Positions 1 through 8,034 of a DNA stretch of 64,000 bases are shown one piece after another. Position numbers and translations under genes: made by a program. The stretch is taken from the NCBI RefSeq assembly GCF_001945445.1, contig NZ_MSXW01000011.1:1-64000 (forward strand), read 5' to 3'. Position 1 is the stretch's first letter. Every line of letters starts with the position of its first letter. Under the pieces are notes generated by a model. The model saw nothing but the letters and a program-made list of their open reading frames with translations. It had not been told where the DNA came from and did not search any database. This stretch comes from Pseudomonas sp. PA27(2017) (GTDB lineage Bacteria > Pseudomonadota > Gammaproteobacteria > Pseudomonadales > Pseudomonadaceae).

Positions 1-79
1 CCAGCTCCTTGCAGGCACGCAGGATGCGCAGGGCGATCTCGCCGCGGTTGGCGATCAGAACTTTTTCCAGCTTCTGCAT
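1..79 (-). CDS. Biotin carboxylase (acetyl-CoA carboxylase AccC-like), N-terminal fragment
   Basis: Only the first 26 residues lie in the window; the gene continues past base 1. The translation begins MQKLEKVLIANRGEIALRI, the classic biotin-carboxylase start (IANRGEIA). The family carboxylates biotin on a carrier protein using ATP and bicarbonate. It follows the carrier-protein gene by 17 bp in the same direction. As it sits at the end of a 5-oxoproline operon it is probably an accessory copy rather than the housekeeping accC, but that is inferred from context. Confidence 0.85.
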   Translation of the reverse strand, partial: MQKLEKVLIANRGEIALRILRACKEL

Positions 80-96
80 TACGGGTTCCCCGTGCA

Positions 97-522
97 TCAG
101 ACGATGGTGAACAGCGGTTGATCGTATTCCACCGGCTGGCCGTTCTCGACCAGGATGGACGCGATGGTGCCGCTCACCTCGGCCTCGACGTGATTCATCA
201 TCTTCATCGCCTCGATGATGCACAACAGATCGCCCTTGTTGACCGTCTGCCCGACCTCGACCAGTGGCGGCGCCTCTGGCGACTCGCTGCGATAGAAGAT
301 GCCGACCATCGGCGCACAGATGTTGCGCCCCCCGCTGCTTGCCTTGTTGGCGCGGGTGCCAGCCGTTGCCTGCTCGGCCGAGCGTCGCGGCGCTTCGCCA
401 GCGACCCGCGATTGGCCCTTGTTCGACAGGCGCAGATGGAAGTCGCCTTCGCGAACTTCGAGTTCGTCCAGACCGGTGCGCTCGACCAGTTCGGCCAGTT
501 TTTCGATGCGTTGAATGTCCAA
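97..522 (-). CDS. Biotin carboxyl carrier protein (AccB-like)
   Basis: This 141-residue protein has the normal length and layout of AccB: an N-terminal helical segment ([14 protein letters not shown]), an Ala/Ser/Arg-rich linker at about 50-68, and a C-terminal biotinyl/lipoyl domain. The biotinylation motif EAMKMMNH is at about 104-111, with the central Lys as the biotin site. It carries carboxyl-biotin between a biotin carboxylase (next gene) and a carboxyltransferase. It lies in the same operon as pxpC, whose product has a carboxyltransferase-like fold, so a dedicated role beside the 5-oxoproline genes is plausible. It may instead simply supplement fatty-acid synthesis. Confidence 0.9.
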   Translation of the reverse strand: MDIQRIEKLAELVERTGLDELEVREGDFHLRLSNKGQSRVAGEAPRRSAEQATAGTRANKASSGGRNICAPMVGIFYRSESPEAPPLVEVGQTVNKGDLLCIIEAMKMMNHVEAEVSGTIASILVENGQPVEYDQPLFTIV

Positions 523-539
523 CTCGATTCCTCTCGGTT

Positions 540-1334
540 TCAGTTCAGCCGCGCGGCCATTTCGTCGACGCGCCAGTCGAGCACCAGCATGTGCCCGGGA
601 TAGTGGGAAAACACATAAGGCGCGCCCAGGGCAGGCAGCACCAGTTGGGGCGTCACCCCGCAGGCCCAGAACACCGGCACGCTGTCGTCGTCCATCGACG
701 GCAGCACGCCGAAGTCCGGCGTGTTGAGGTCGGTGATGCCCAGCCTGGCCGGGTCACCGACGTGCACCGGCGCGCCGTGACCGGTCGGATAGCGCGCCGT
801 CACCTCCACGGCCAGCGACACCTTGCTGGCCGGTACCGGGCGCATGCTGACCACCAGCGGCCCGGACAGGCCGCCGGCCTCGCGACACGGCAGCGTCGTG
901 CGGTACACCGCCGGCGCCGCGCCGGAAACCGGGATGCCGGCGCGGCGCAGCGGTGCATCGAAGGTATGGCTGCAACCGAGCAGAAAGCCCACGGCGTCGT
1001 CCTGCCAATAGCCACTCAGGTCGGTGGGTTCGTCGACCAGCACGCCCTCCTTCCACACCCGATAACGCGGCAGCATGCTGCGCAGGTCGATGGGCCCATT
1101 GCGGCCGTCGACGAACGGGCTACCCGGCTCGGTAACGGCGATCAATGGGCAGCTCTTCGGATTGCGCGTGCAGAACAACAGAAAGTCGTAGGCATGGGCA
1201 CGCGGCACTACCGCCAGGTTGGCCTGCTGGTAGTCGTCGAGCACGCCCGAGGTGGGACGCGCCCATTCGCCTCGGGCGATCATTTCGCGCAATTGATGGG
1301 GCGTGCCCGGCACAGCGGTGGCGTCCAGTTTCAT
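540..1334 (-). CDS. DUF1445 family putative hydro-lyase (D-glutamate cyclase-like)
   Basis: A 264-residue protein beginning [20 protein letters not shown]. It matches the DUF1445/UPF0317 (YcsI) family by sequence feel, with features such as [12 protein letters not shown] and [10 protein letters not shown]. The ATG at 1334 was chosen because it overlaps the stop of the upstream permease by 4 bp (ATGA), although the frame stays open further upstream. The mammalian relative DGLUCY cyclises D-glutamate to 5-oxo-D-proline. Here the gene sits inside a 5-oxoprolinase operon, which supports a related substrate. The function is inferred from family and context; no catalytic residues are assigned. Confidence 0.8.
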   Translation of the reverse strand: MKLDATAVPGTPHQLREMIARGEWARPTSGVLDDYQQANLAVVPRAHAYDFLLFCTRNPKSCPLIAVTEPGSPFVDGRNGPIDLRSMLPRYRVWKEGVLVDEPTDLSGYWQDDAVGFLLGCSHTFDAPLRRAGIPVSGAAPAVYRTTLPCREAGGLSGPLVVSMRPVPASKVSLAVEVTARYPTGHGAPVHVGDPARLGITDLNTPDFGVLPSMDDDSVPVFWACGVTPQLVLPALGAPYVFSHYPGHMLVLDWRVDEMAARLN

Positions 1335-2656
1335 CGTGACAGCTCCGTGTGTGCGGTTTCGCGCAGGGTCAGCAATGCCAGCAGTGCACAGAACGCTGCA
1401 CCGGCCATGAAGATGCCAGGGGTCAGCAGGAAATCGGTCTTGGCGATGATCCAGGTCACCACATACGGCGTGAGGCCACCGCCGAGAATCGCGCCGATGT
1501 TGAAGCTGATCGCCATCGCCGTGTAGCGCACCCGGGTCGGGAACTGCTCGGCGTAGGTCGGGTAGCCCACCGACTGGATGATCGGCATCGGCAGCGTGGC
1601 GATGAACATGGCCAGTGCTGCGATCCATAGCGAGCCGCTATCCATCAGCAGCATCATCGGGATGACCAGGGTGATGTAGCCGACAAAGCCGATGGTCAAC
1701 ACCTTGCGACGGCCCAGGCGATCGGAAAGCCCGCCCCAGAATGGCATCATCGCCGCCATGCACAGGCTGATACAGGCGATCACCCAGAATACCTTGGACT
1801 TGTCGAAGCCCAGGTAAGTGGTCAGGTAGACGTTCATGAACACCAGGCCGATCCAGTAACCGGCGTTCTGCCCGAAGGTGAGCAGAATCACCCGGCCCAC
1901 CGGGCCCAGTTGCGTGCTCAACACTTCCCTGATCGGCGCCTTGGGCGGCTGCTCCTTCTCGAGAAAGGCCTTGAACTCCGGGGTTTCCTCAACGTTGTGG
2001 CGCATCTTGCAGGAGATCAGCACCAACGGAATGGCCAGCAGAAACGGTATGCGCCAGCCCCACTCACGCAGCTGCTCATCGCTGAGCAGGCCAGTGGTGG
2101 TGGCGCAGACGATTGCCGCCATGCCGCCTCCCAGCGCGACGCCAACCGGGGTGAAGGCCCCGAAAAAGCCGCGCCGACCGGTCGGCGAGGACTCGGCGAC
2201 GAAGGCCGCCGCGCCGATTACTTCGGCACCCGCGAAGAAGCCCTGGGTCAGGCGCATCAGCACCAGCAGAGTCGGCGCGAGGATGCCCACCTGAGCCGCG
2301 GTGGGCAGCAAGCCGATCGCTGCCGTCGCCATGCCCATGCCGATCACTGTGGTGAGCAGCACCTTGCGCCGGCCGATCCTGTCGCCGAGGCGGCCGAGCA
2401 ACACCCCGCCCAGCGGCCGGATCAGAAACGAGCTGCCGAACACCGCCAATGCGGCGAGCAGCGAAGCGGTCGGGTTGTCGCCGGGGAAGAACAGCGGGCC
2501 GATGATCACGGCCATGTAACCGTACACACCGAACTCGTAATACTCGACCGCGGTACCCGTTGCCGAAGCGGTAGCGGCACGTTTGGCGACCGATGAAGCT
2601 TTTTGCGGGGCGGCCGAAGCCGCTCCCGAATAATCAGGACTGAGCACGCGAGACAT
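1331..2656 (-). CDS. MFS permease, metabolite:H+ symporter (MHS) type
   Basis: A 441-residue integral inner-membrane protein with about twelve hydrophobic segments. The N-terminal region (residues about 30-100) reads TAVEYYEFGVYG... followed by the cytoplasmic loop GRLGDRIGRRKVL, typical of the MHS family (shikimate, proline/betaine, citrate and related H+ symporters). A second loop, SDRLGRRKVL, marks the repeat of the two six-helix halves. It overlaps the DUF1445 gene by 4 bp and follows pxpA after 207 bp. The likely substrate is pyroglutamate or a related amino acid, inferred only from the operon. Confidence 0.85.
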   Translation of the reverse strand: MSRVLSPDYSGAASAAPQKASSVAKRAATASATGTAVEYYEFGVYGYMAVIIGPLFFPGDNPTASLLAALAVFGSSFLIRPLGGVLLGRLGDRIGRRKVLLTTVIGMGMATAAIGLLPTAAQVGILAPTLLVLMRLTQGFFAGAEVIGAAAFVAESSPTGRRGFFGAFTPVGVALGGGMAAIVCATTTGLLSDEQLREWGWRIPFLLAIPLVLISCKMRHNVEETPEFKAFLEKEQPPKAPIREVLSTQLGPVGRVILLTFGQNAGYWIGLVFMNVYLTTYLGFDKSKVFWVIACISLCMAAMMPFWGGLSDRLGRRKVLTIGFVGYITLVIPMMLLMDSGSLWIAALAMFIATLPMPIIQSVGYPTYAEQFPTRVRYTAMAISFNIGAILGGGLTPYVVTWIIAKTDFLLTPGIFMAGAAFCALLALLTLRETAHTELSR

Positions 2657-2863
2657 ATCTCACCTTTATGTCGATTTATGGAGGCAGTGTTGGCCAGTCG
2701 GGCTGGCTGTTTCTTGTCGTCCGTAACGCAGCGCGGCTGCGGCCACGGCCCTCTTGCTTTTTATTGGTTTGGTGAATCCCGGCAGTGATAGGGGTGTCGC
2801 GGCCCGTCTCCAGTGGGCGTGGGGTGTGACTGACACGGCGTTGTTATTGTTACCCGGGCCGCG

Positions 2864-3631
2864 TCATGGCTTGTTCGTGCAGGGTGCCTGCAGCAGCACG
2901 CCCTGTTTCTCCAGTGCCTGACGAATCGCCCGGGCGAATTGCGGCGCGCCAGGCTGATCACCGTGGATACAGACGCTGTCCGCACGCACGGACACCCAGG
3001 TGCCCTGCTGGCTGCGCACTCTGCCCTCGTGGAGCATCGTCAATATCTGCGCGGTAGCGACTTCGGGATCTTCGATCATCGCGCCGAGCGTGCCCCGGCG
3101 AGTCAGGGTGCCGTCCGCCTGGTAGGAACGGTCGGCGAATACTTCGTGGGCGACCTGCAGGCCCAGCGCCTCACCGGCGTGGGTCAGTTCGCTGTTGGCC
3201 AGGCCGAAGAGAATCAGTGTCGCGTCGACATCCCTGATCGCCTGGCAGATCGCCGTGGCCAGCTCGCGGTCACGGGCCGCCATGTTGTAGAGCGCGCCAT
3301 GGGGTTTGACATGCCGAAGCTCGACGCCGGCAGCGGCAGTGAAGCCCTTCAACGCACCGACCTGATAGACGACGAATGCATAGGCTTCGTCCATCGACAG
3401 CTGCATTTCCCGGCGACCGAAACCCTGCAGATCCGGCAGGCCGGGATGAGCGCCCACAGCAACGCCAAGCGCCTTGGCGCGAGCCACGGTCTTGCGCATG
3501 GTCGGCGCATCGCCGGCATGGAAACCACAAGCAATATTCGCCGAGGTGATGTAAGGCAGCACGTTGGCGTCGTTGCCGGCCGAGTAAAGGCCAAAGCTTT
3601 CGCCCAGGTCGCTGTTGAAATCAATCTGCAT
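2864..3631 (-). CDS. pxpA: 5-oxoprolinase subunit A (LamB/YcsF family)
   Basis: A 255-residue protein starting MQIDFNSDLGESFGLY, the hallmark of the LamB/YcsF family. Further conserved blocks are ITSANIACGFHAGDA (about 29-43), AHPGLPDLQGFGRR and VKPHGALYN. With PxpB and PxpC it forms the bacterial ATP-dependent 5-oxoprolinase, which opens 5-oxo-L-proline to L-glutamate. The gene overlaps the end of pxpC by 11 bp, so the three subunits are probably translationally coupled. Confidence 0.95.
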   Translation of the reverse strand: MQIDFNSDLGESFGLYSAGNDANVLPYITSANIACGFHAGDAPTMRKTVARAKALGVAVGAHPGLPDLQGFGRREMQLSMDEAYAFVVYQVGALKGFTAAAGVELRHVKPHGALYNMAARDRELATAICQAIRDVDATLILFGLANSELTHAGEALGLQVAHEVFADRSYQADGTLTRRGTLGAMIEDPEVATAQILTMLHEGRVRSQQGTWVSVRADSVCIHGDQPGAPQFARAIRQALEKQGVLLQAPCTNKP

Positions 3632-4562
3632 GGGCGGCCTCCAGCTCGGCGAACAACGCGCTGCGCGCCAGGCTCAGTTGTTGGGCCCGATCCAGGCTGA
3701 CCTGCTCGAAGCGGATTTCCTCACCGGGCAGCTTCTGCGCCAGGCGCGGCAGGTCGACACTGATCACACTGGCGATTTTCGGGTAGCCGCCGGTGGTCTG
3801 CCGATCAGCCATCAACACGATCGGCTGGCCATCGGGCGGTACCTGAACGGTGCCGAAAACGACCGCCTCCGACAGCAGGTTGGCCGGCTCGATCAGCTCG
3901 ATGGGCTCGCCCTTGAGGCGATAGCCCATGCGCTCCGAATCGTTCTCGATGCGATAGGCGCTGGACAGGAAACGCGACTGGGCGGCGGGCTCTAAGAGCG
4001 CCCACTGGCGACCGGCGACAACGCGGATCGGCCCATCTTCGTACCCCAGCAAGGCCGATTCACGAGGCAGCAGCACCCGCGGTGGATTGGCGAAGCCGGA
4101 AGCGATGCCAATCACGTCGCCACTGCGTAACGCCCGGCCGGCAAAACCACCATAGGCGCCGCGACCATAGGTGCTGGTGCTGCCCAGTGTGGTCGGCAGC
4201 CGATAGCCATCGCGCACCGCCAGATAGGCACGGGCACCACGAACCCGCTTACCGAAAGCCAGGACGGCACCCGAGCGCACGCGCACGGCTCGTAGCGGTT
4301 CAAGGGGCTGGCCGTCCAGCGTCGCGGCCAGATCGGCCCCGGCCAGCGCAATCACGGTACCGGCCTGAAAGACCAGCTCCGGGCCCTGCAAGGTGATTTC
4401 CAGAGTGGCCTGTTCGGCCCCATTGCCCACCAGCAGGTTAGCCAGGCGATGAGCATTCTCGTCCATCACGCCGTTGGCCGGCACGCCAAGATGCTGAAAA
4501 CCACTGCGACCCAGGTCCTGAAAGGTGCAGGCCAGACCGGGCTTGAGTACACGAAGCGTCAT
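3621..4562 (-). CDS. pxpC: 5-oxoprolinase subunit C (biotin-dependent carboxyltransferase family)
   Basis: A 313-residue protein with the KipA/PxpC signatures GLACTFQDLGRSGFQHLGVP (about 9-28), ALAGADLAATLDG and TTGGYPKIASVISVDLP. The family forms a complex with PxpB and shares a fold with urea carboxylase/carboxyltransferase domains. The start codon overlaps the stop of pxpB (ATGA, 4559-4562) and its end overlaps pxpA. Length is normal for the family. The presence of accB/accC-like genes downstream in the same operon is notable because of the carboxyltransferase name, though no biotin role has been shown for PxpC. Confidence 0.93.
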   Translation of the reverse strand: MTLRVLKPGLACTFQDLGRSGFQHLGVPANGVMDENAHRLANLLVGNGAEQATLEITLQGPELVFQAGTVIALAGADLAATLDGQPLEPLRAVRVRSGAVLAFGKRVRGARAYLAVRDGYRLPTTLGSTSTYGRGAYGGFAGRALRSGDVIGIASGFANPPRVLLPRESALLGYEDGPIRVVAGRQWALLEPAAQSRFLSSAYRIENDSERMGYRLKGEPIELIEPANLLSEAVVFGTVQVPPDGQPIVLMADRQTTGGYPKIASVISVDLPRLAQKLPGEEIRFEQVSLDRAQQLSLARSALFAELEAAHAD

Positions 4563-5329
4563 GGGCGCACCTCGGCCAGAGCCTGGAACTGTTCAGCGTC
4601 GATTGCGACGAAACGCACCCGGTCACCGGCCTGCAGCAGGCAGGGTGAGGCGTTGGCGAGCTCGAATACGTTGAGCGGCGTACGGCCGATCAGGTTCCAG
4701 CCCCCTGGCAAATCCGTGGGATAGATGACGCTCTGGCGGTTCGCCACGCCGATGCTGCCCCTGGCCACCAGGGTGCGTGGCGTGCTGCGGCGCGGTATGG
4801 CCAGGCGCGCATCGAACTCGCCGATATAAGCATGGCCGGGCGCGAACCCGAGCATCAGCACGTCCATGGGCGTGCGGGTGTGCAGCTCGATCACTTCACT
4901 GGGTGTCAGGCCGCAGGCGCGGGCCACCTCATCGAGGTCGGGGCCATGCTCGCCGCCGTAGCACACCGGCAGGGTAATCTCCATCGAAGTGGTCTCCCCG
5001 GCCCCGAGTTCCAGGCTGCCGAGCAGTGCTTCCAGCTGGCGGGTCAGGCTGCGATACGGCAACTCTGCGGCCAGGCAGTGAACGTGCTCGGCACGATAAT
5101 GCAGGCCGATGGAAACCATGCCCGGCACGACATCGGTAATGCCCGCGAGCGAACCCCGGCTGCGCTGCGCCTCGATCTGCCGGGCAACGGCAGCAGCATG
5201 GCGGTTGGCCGCAAGGCTGAACTGTGCGGCGAACTGGATGATCAGGCAGGCATCGCCGCAAGGGACGATCTGCCAGGCATGCTGTGCCTGGTGGATAACG
5301 GAGGAATCAACGGTTGCTGGCTGGCCCAT
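4559..5329 (-). CDS. pxpB: 5-oxoprolinase subunit B (KipI family)
   Basis: PxpB/KipI subunit of 5-oxoprolinase. The conserved core starts around IVPCGDACLIIQF and includes GGEHGPDLDEVAR, LGFAPGHAYIGEFD, IPRRSTPRTLVARGSIGVA and PGGWNLIGRTPL. The frame stays open to an ATG at 5422, giving a 31-residue extension that family members lack and that would run into the palindrome at 5413-5430. I therefore prefer the ATG at 5329 (256 residues). Neither start has a strong ribosome-binding site. First gene of the seven-gene minus-strand operon. Confidence 0.88.
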   Translation of the reverse strand: MGQPATVDSSVIHQAQHAWQIVPCGDACLIIQFAAQFSLAANRHAAAVARQIEAQRSRGSLAGITDVVPGMVSIGLHYRAEHVHCLAAELPYRSLTRQLEALLGSLELGAGETTSMEITLPVCYGGEHGPDLDEVARACGLTPSEVIELHTRTPMDVLMLGFAPGHAYIGEFDARLAIPRRSTPRTLVARGSIGVANRQSVIYPTDLPGGWNLIGRTPLNVFELANASPCLLQAGDRVRFVAIDAEQFQALAEVRP

Positions 5330-5412
5330 GGCGTCTTCATCGTCTTTGGCAGATGAAATGAAGCGCTCGACGGATACACCCACCCACCAAGGGCCAGCGG
5401 ATTGACAAATAA

Positions 5413-5430
5413 AATCGATCATTATCGATT
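5413..5430. promoter_or_regulatory. Inverted repeat upstream of pxpB, possible operator
   Basis: Perfect 7-bp arms AATCGAT and ATCGATT separated by four bases, about 85 bp upstream of the preferred pxpB start. A related shorter motif, TCGATCAATCGA, occurs just before the LysR gene at 6074. This would fit a shared regulator, possibly the LysR protein. Seen directly as a palindrome; the regulatory role is inference. Confidence 0.35.
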
Positions 5431-5522
5431 GTTATTCTCATCAAGCCAGGCCCACGGAAGGGAGATGCCGCAAAGCATTTTTGTCGAGCCGCCACTCTGT
5501 GTTGGCGGTCTGCGTTAGCGCA

Positions 5523-5948
5523 TTACTTGGCGAACAGCTGACTCATGTCCTTGAATGCCTTGAACTCCAGCGCGTTGCCGCACGGGTCGAAGAGGAACAT
5601 GGTGGCCTGCTCGCCGACCTGCCCCTTGAAGCGCACGTAGGGCTCGATCACGAACTGGGTTTCACGGGCGCGCAGGCGGTCGGCCAGGGCTTCCCACTCT
5701 TCCCAATGCAGGATGATGCCGAAGTGCGGCACCGGCACGTTGTGGCCATCGACAGCGTTGGTGTGAGCGGATTCCTGGGACGCGGTTTTCGGGTGCTCGT
5801 GGATCACCAGTTGGTGGCCGTAGAAATCGAAGTCGACCCAATGGTCGGACGAGCGGCCTTCGGGCAGGCCGAACACATCACCATAGAAAGCGCGCGCAGC
5901 GGCCAGGTCGTAGACGGGAATAGCAAGGTGGAAAGGCGAAAGGCTCAC
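5523..5948 (-). CDS. VOC family protein (glyoxalase/dioxygenase superfamily)
   Basis: A 141-residue single-domain VOC protein starting [21 protein letters not shown]. Candidate metal ligands fit the usual positions: His7 in the first strand, the HQLVIHEH segment at about 48-55, HFGIILHW at about 77-84, and Glu in [13 protein letters not shown] near the C-terminus. Family members are metal-dependent dioxygenases, lyases or resistance proteins; the substrate cannot be told. The gene is divergent from the LysR regulator at 6074, with 125 bp between them, and may be its target. Confidence 0.85.
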   Translation of the reverse strand: MSLSPFHLAIPVYDLAAARAFYGDVFGLPEGRSSDHWVDFDFYGHQLVIHEHPKTASQESAHTNAVDGHNVPVPHFGIILHWEEWEALADRLRARETQFVIEPYVRFKGQVGEQATMFLFDPCGNALEFKAFKDMSQLFAK

Positions 5949-6073
5949 GGTAAGTCATCCTGTGCGGTGTTTTTTCTGTTGCCCATGGTGCAACTTGCCG
6001 CCCGCGCAGAAAAGCGGATATCTTTTGATTCGAGCTCAAATAATTTCGATCAATCGACCGCAGAAAGAGCGCC

Positions 6074-6937
6074 ATGCTTCGTGAACTGAAAACCTTTCTG
6101 ACCGTCGTCCGCTGCGGCACCTTCGCCGCTGCCGGCAAGCAGATCGGCCTGACCCAGTCGGCGGTCAGTGCGCAGATCAGAAACCTCGAAGATACCGTTG
6201 GCCAGTCGCTGTTCGACCGTACCGGGCGTACCGCCACCCTCAACCAGGCCGGCGCACGAGCGGTACCGCTGGCAGAAAAGATCCTCGAGCAATTCAGCTT
6301 GATGAGCACTCCCGAGCGGCTCGAGGATTACCGGGGGGAATTGCGCATCGGCGCCATCGGTACCGTTCAATCCTGCCTGATGCCGGCGATGCTGCTGAAG
6401 CTGCGCGAACAGGCACCCGGCATCGAGACCAAACTGGTGCCCGGCGTCTCGCTGGATCTGCTCAATCAGGTGGACAGCGGCGAAATCGACCTGGCGATCA
6501 CTATCCGCCCGCCCTTCCAGCTACCCAAGGAGCTGGAACTCGAGCTGGTGCGTAGCGAACCCTTCGTGCTGGTGGCACCCACCGGCATGGAGGCGAAAGA
6601 TCCTCTGAAGATGCTCGCCGAGCATCCCTTCATACGCTACGACCGCAGCTCCTTCGGCGGCCGCCTGGTCACCCAGTTCATGCGCAAGCAACATATCCAG
6701 CCCCGCCAGGTGCTGGAGCTGGACGAGCTGGATGCCATCGTCAAGATGGTCGAAAGCGGCCTGGGCATCGCGCTGATCCCAGAGGCCGGCCTGTGGGTCG
6801 AAAACAAGCCCCGGGTGCAGATCATCGACCTTGGCGACAAGGTGTTCTATCGCGATCTGGTGCTGATTTCCCGCTACGGCTCACGGCAGTCGCCGCCCCA
6901 GAAACTGTTCCGCGAATGCGTGATGGAGCAGGTTTGA
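6074..6937 (+). CDS. LysR family transcriptional regulator
   Basis: A 287-residue protein with an N-terminal winged helix-turn-helix: MLRELKTFLTVVRCGTFAAA, then QIGLTQSAVSAQIRNLED at about 24-41. The C-terminal part is a periplasmic-binding-like effector domain (GELRIGAIGTVQSCLMP...). Its length is usual for LysR proteins. It is divergent from the VOC gene and lies close to the pxp operon, so either may be its target. The TCGATCAATCGA motif just upstream resembles the palindrome before pxpB. Confidence 0.93.
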   Translation: MLRELKTFLTVVRCGTFAAAGKQIGLTQSAVSAQIRNLEDTVGQSLFDRTGRTATLNQAGARAVPLAEKILEQFSLMSTPERLEDYRGELRIGAIGTVQSCLMPAMLLKLREQAPGIETKLVPGVSLDLLNQVDSGEIDLAITIRPPFQLPKELELELVRSEPFVLVAPTGMEAKDPLKMLAEHPFIRYDRSSFGGRLVTQFMRKQHIQPRQVLELDELDAIVKMVESGLGIALIPEAGLWVENKPRVQIIDLGDKVFYRDLVLISRYGSRQSPPQKLFRECVMEQV

Positions 6938-6949
6938 GTGCACGAGCAA

Positions 6950-7113
6950 GGAGTGGCGGCAACGTGGCGGGAGCGGTCGTTATCCAATCCACTGTGGGAG
7001 TCGCGACCTCGCGACGATTCGCTCAGGCACCGCCGATAGGCAGTCAGGCTGCAATCGTTTCGCCCCGAGGTCGGGGCTCCCACAGGTTGGTTCGAGTGGC
7101 CGCTTTTGCCTTC
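6950..7113. repeat. REP doublet (BIME-like), copy 1
   Basis: Two REP-like units face each other. The first starts GTGGGAGTCGCGACC TCGCG and the second ends GAGGTCGGGGCTCCCAC. Each can form a hairpin. A copy of this whole segment, in opposite orientation and clearly similar over about 150 bp, lies at 51268-51420. Typical Pseudomonas extragenic palindrome, between the LysR gene and the SH3 gene. It fills most of this 216-bp gap. Confidence 0.8.
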
Positions 7114-7153
7114 CAGCGACCTCACCTGAACCACAAGAACATCACCGACAGCC

Positions 7154-7822
7154 TCAGATCCACTGATCATTACGCTTGCGGCGCACGCGCAGCATGGTCG
7201 GCAGGATCAGCCCGAGCAGCAGGCCGGCGCCGGCGATGCTGCCGCCGTAGACCATGTAGCGCATCAGCACCTGCTTCTGCTCGTCGCCCAGCTGGGCCTG
7301 GGCTTCGCGCAACTCCGAGCGAGCCTGGTTGAGTTCGATGTCCAGGGCGCTGCGGCTGGCTTCGAGCTCGTCGATCAGGGTCTTGCGCGAGTCGAGGGTC
7401 TCCTGCATGCCTTGCACGCGGGTTTCCCAGGTTTCGTTGATGCCCTTGAGCTCGGTGCTCAGCTCGGTGACCTTCTGCTCCAGCGCCGGCAGCCGCTCGG
7501 CCTGGCCGGGTACTTCCTGCAGGTCGCGGTTGGGGATCCACACCGCGTCGCCGTTCTCGCCGCGCACCTGGCTGTAGTCGCTCTGGGTGCGCAGCAGTTG
7601 CACGCGGGTGCCGGAGCTCAGGGTGCCGACGATGCGATAGCCCTCGGTGGGGCCGCTGCGCACGTAGGTGTTGAGGCTGTCACTGACCCAGCGCACGTTG
7701 TCGCTGGCCTGTTGGGCGTGGGCCGGCGCGGCGATCAGCAGCAGGCCGGATAGAACGCAAGTCCCCAATGCGCGAAGCGGCGACAGGGAAAAGGAAGCAG
7801 AAAAAGGGCGGGCTAGGGACAT
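7154..7822 (-). CDS. SH3 domain membrane protein (TIGR04211/YgiM-like)
   Basis: A 222-residue envelope protein. A signal peptide (hydrophobic segment ending APAHAQQ at about 35) is followed by a bacterial SH3 domain (NVRWVSDSLNTYVRSGP...). A coiled coil follows at about 100-185 (EQKVTELSTELKGI... and LNQARSELREAQAQL). A C-terminal transmembrane helix ends in basic residues (RVRRKRNDQWI). The architecture matches the TIGR04211 SH3 family, normally involved in the envelope with unclear function. ATG at 7822 preferred; an ATG at 7831 in frame is possible. Confidence 0.85.
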   Translation of the reverse strand: MSLARPFSASFSLSPLRALGTCVLSGLLLIAAPAHAQQASDNVRWVSDSLNTYVRSGPTEGYRIVGTLSSGTRVQLLRTQSDYSQVRGENGDAVWIPNRDLQEVPGQAERLPALEQKVTELSTELKGINETWETRVQGMQETLDSRKTLIDELEASRSALDIELNQARSELREAQAQLGDEQKQVLMRYMVYGGSIAGAGLLLGLILPTMLRVRRKRNDQWI

Positions 7823-8034
7823 AAAAACCATCTTCACTCGGCGTGGAACACAATGCGACGTAGCGCGCGAACGTCGACCAGGCGAATTGTTGTAACCGGC
7901 GCGAAAGTGGCGCAACGCCATGCCTTTCGCCGGTTTGGCCGACTGCTGAAAGACCGCAGCAGATCGGTCGGGTTCCTCAGCGCCCGGCAGATTGGCGGCG
8001 CTCCAACTGATGATCGGCGCGCCGCCCTCGCCCC

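Noticed and set aside
5330-5422. N-terminal extension of pxpB to an ATG at 5422
   Set aside because: No family member has such an extension and it would overlap a palindrome that may be an operator.
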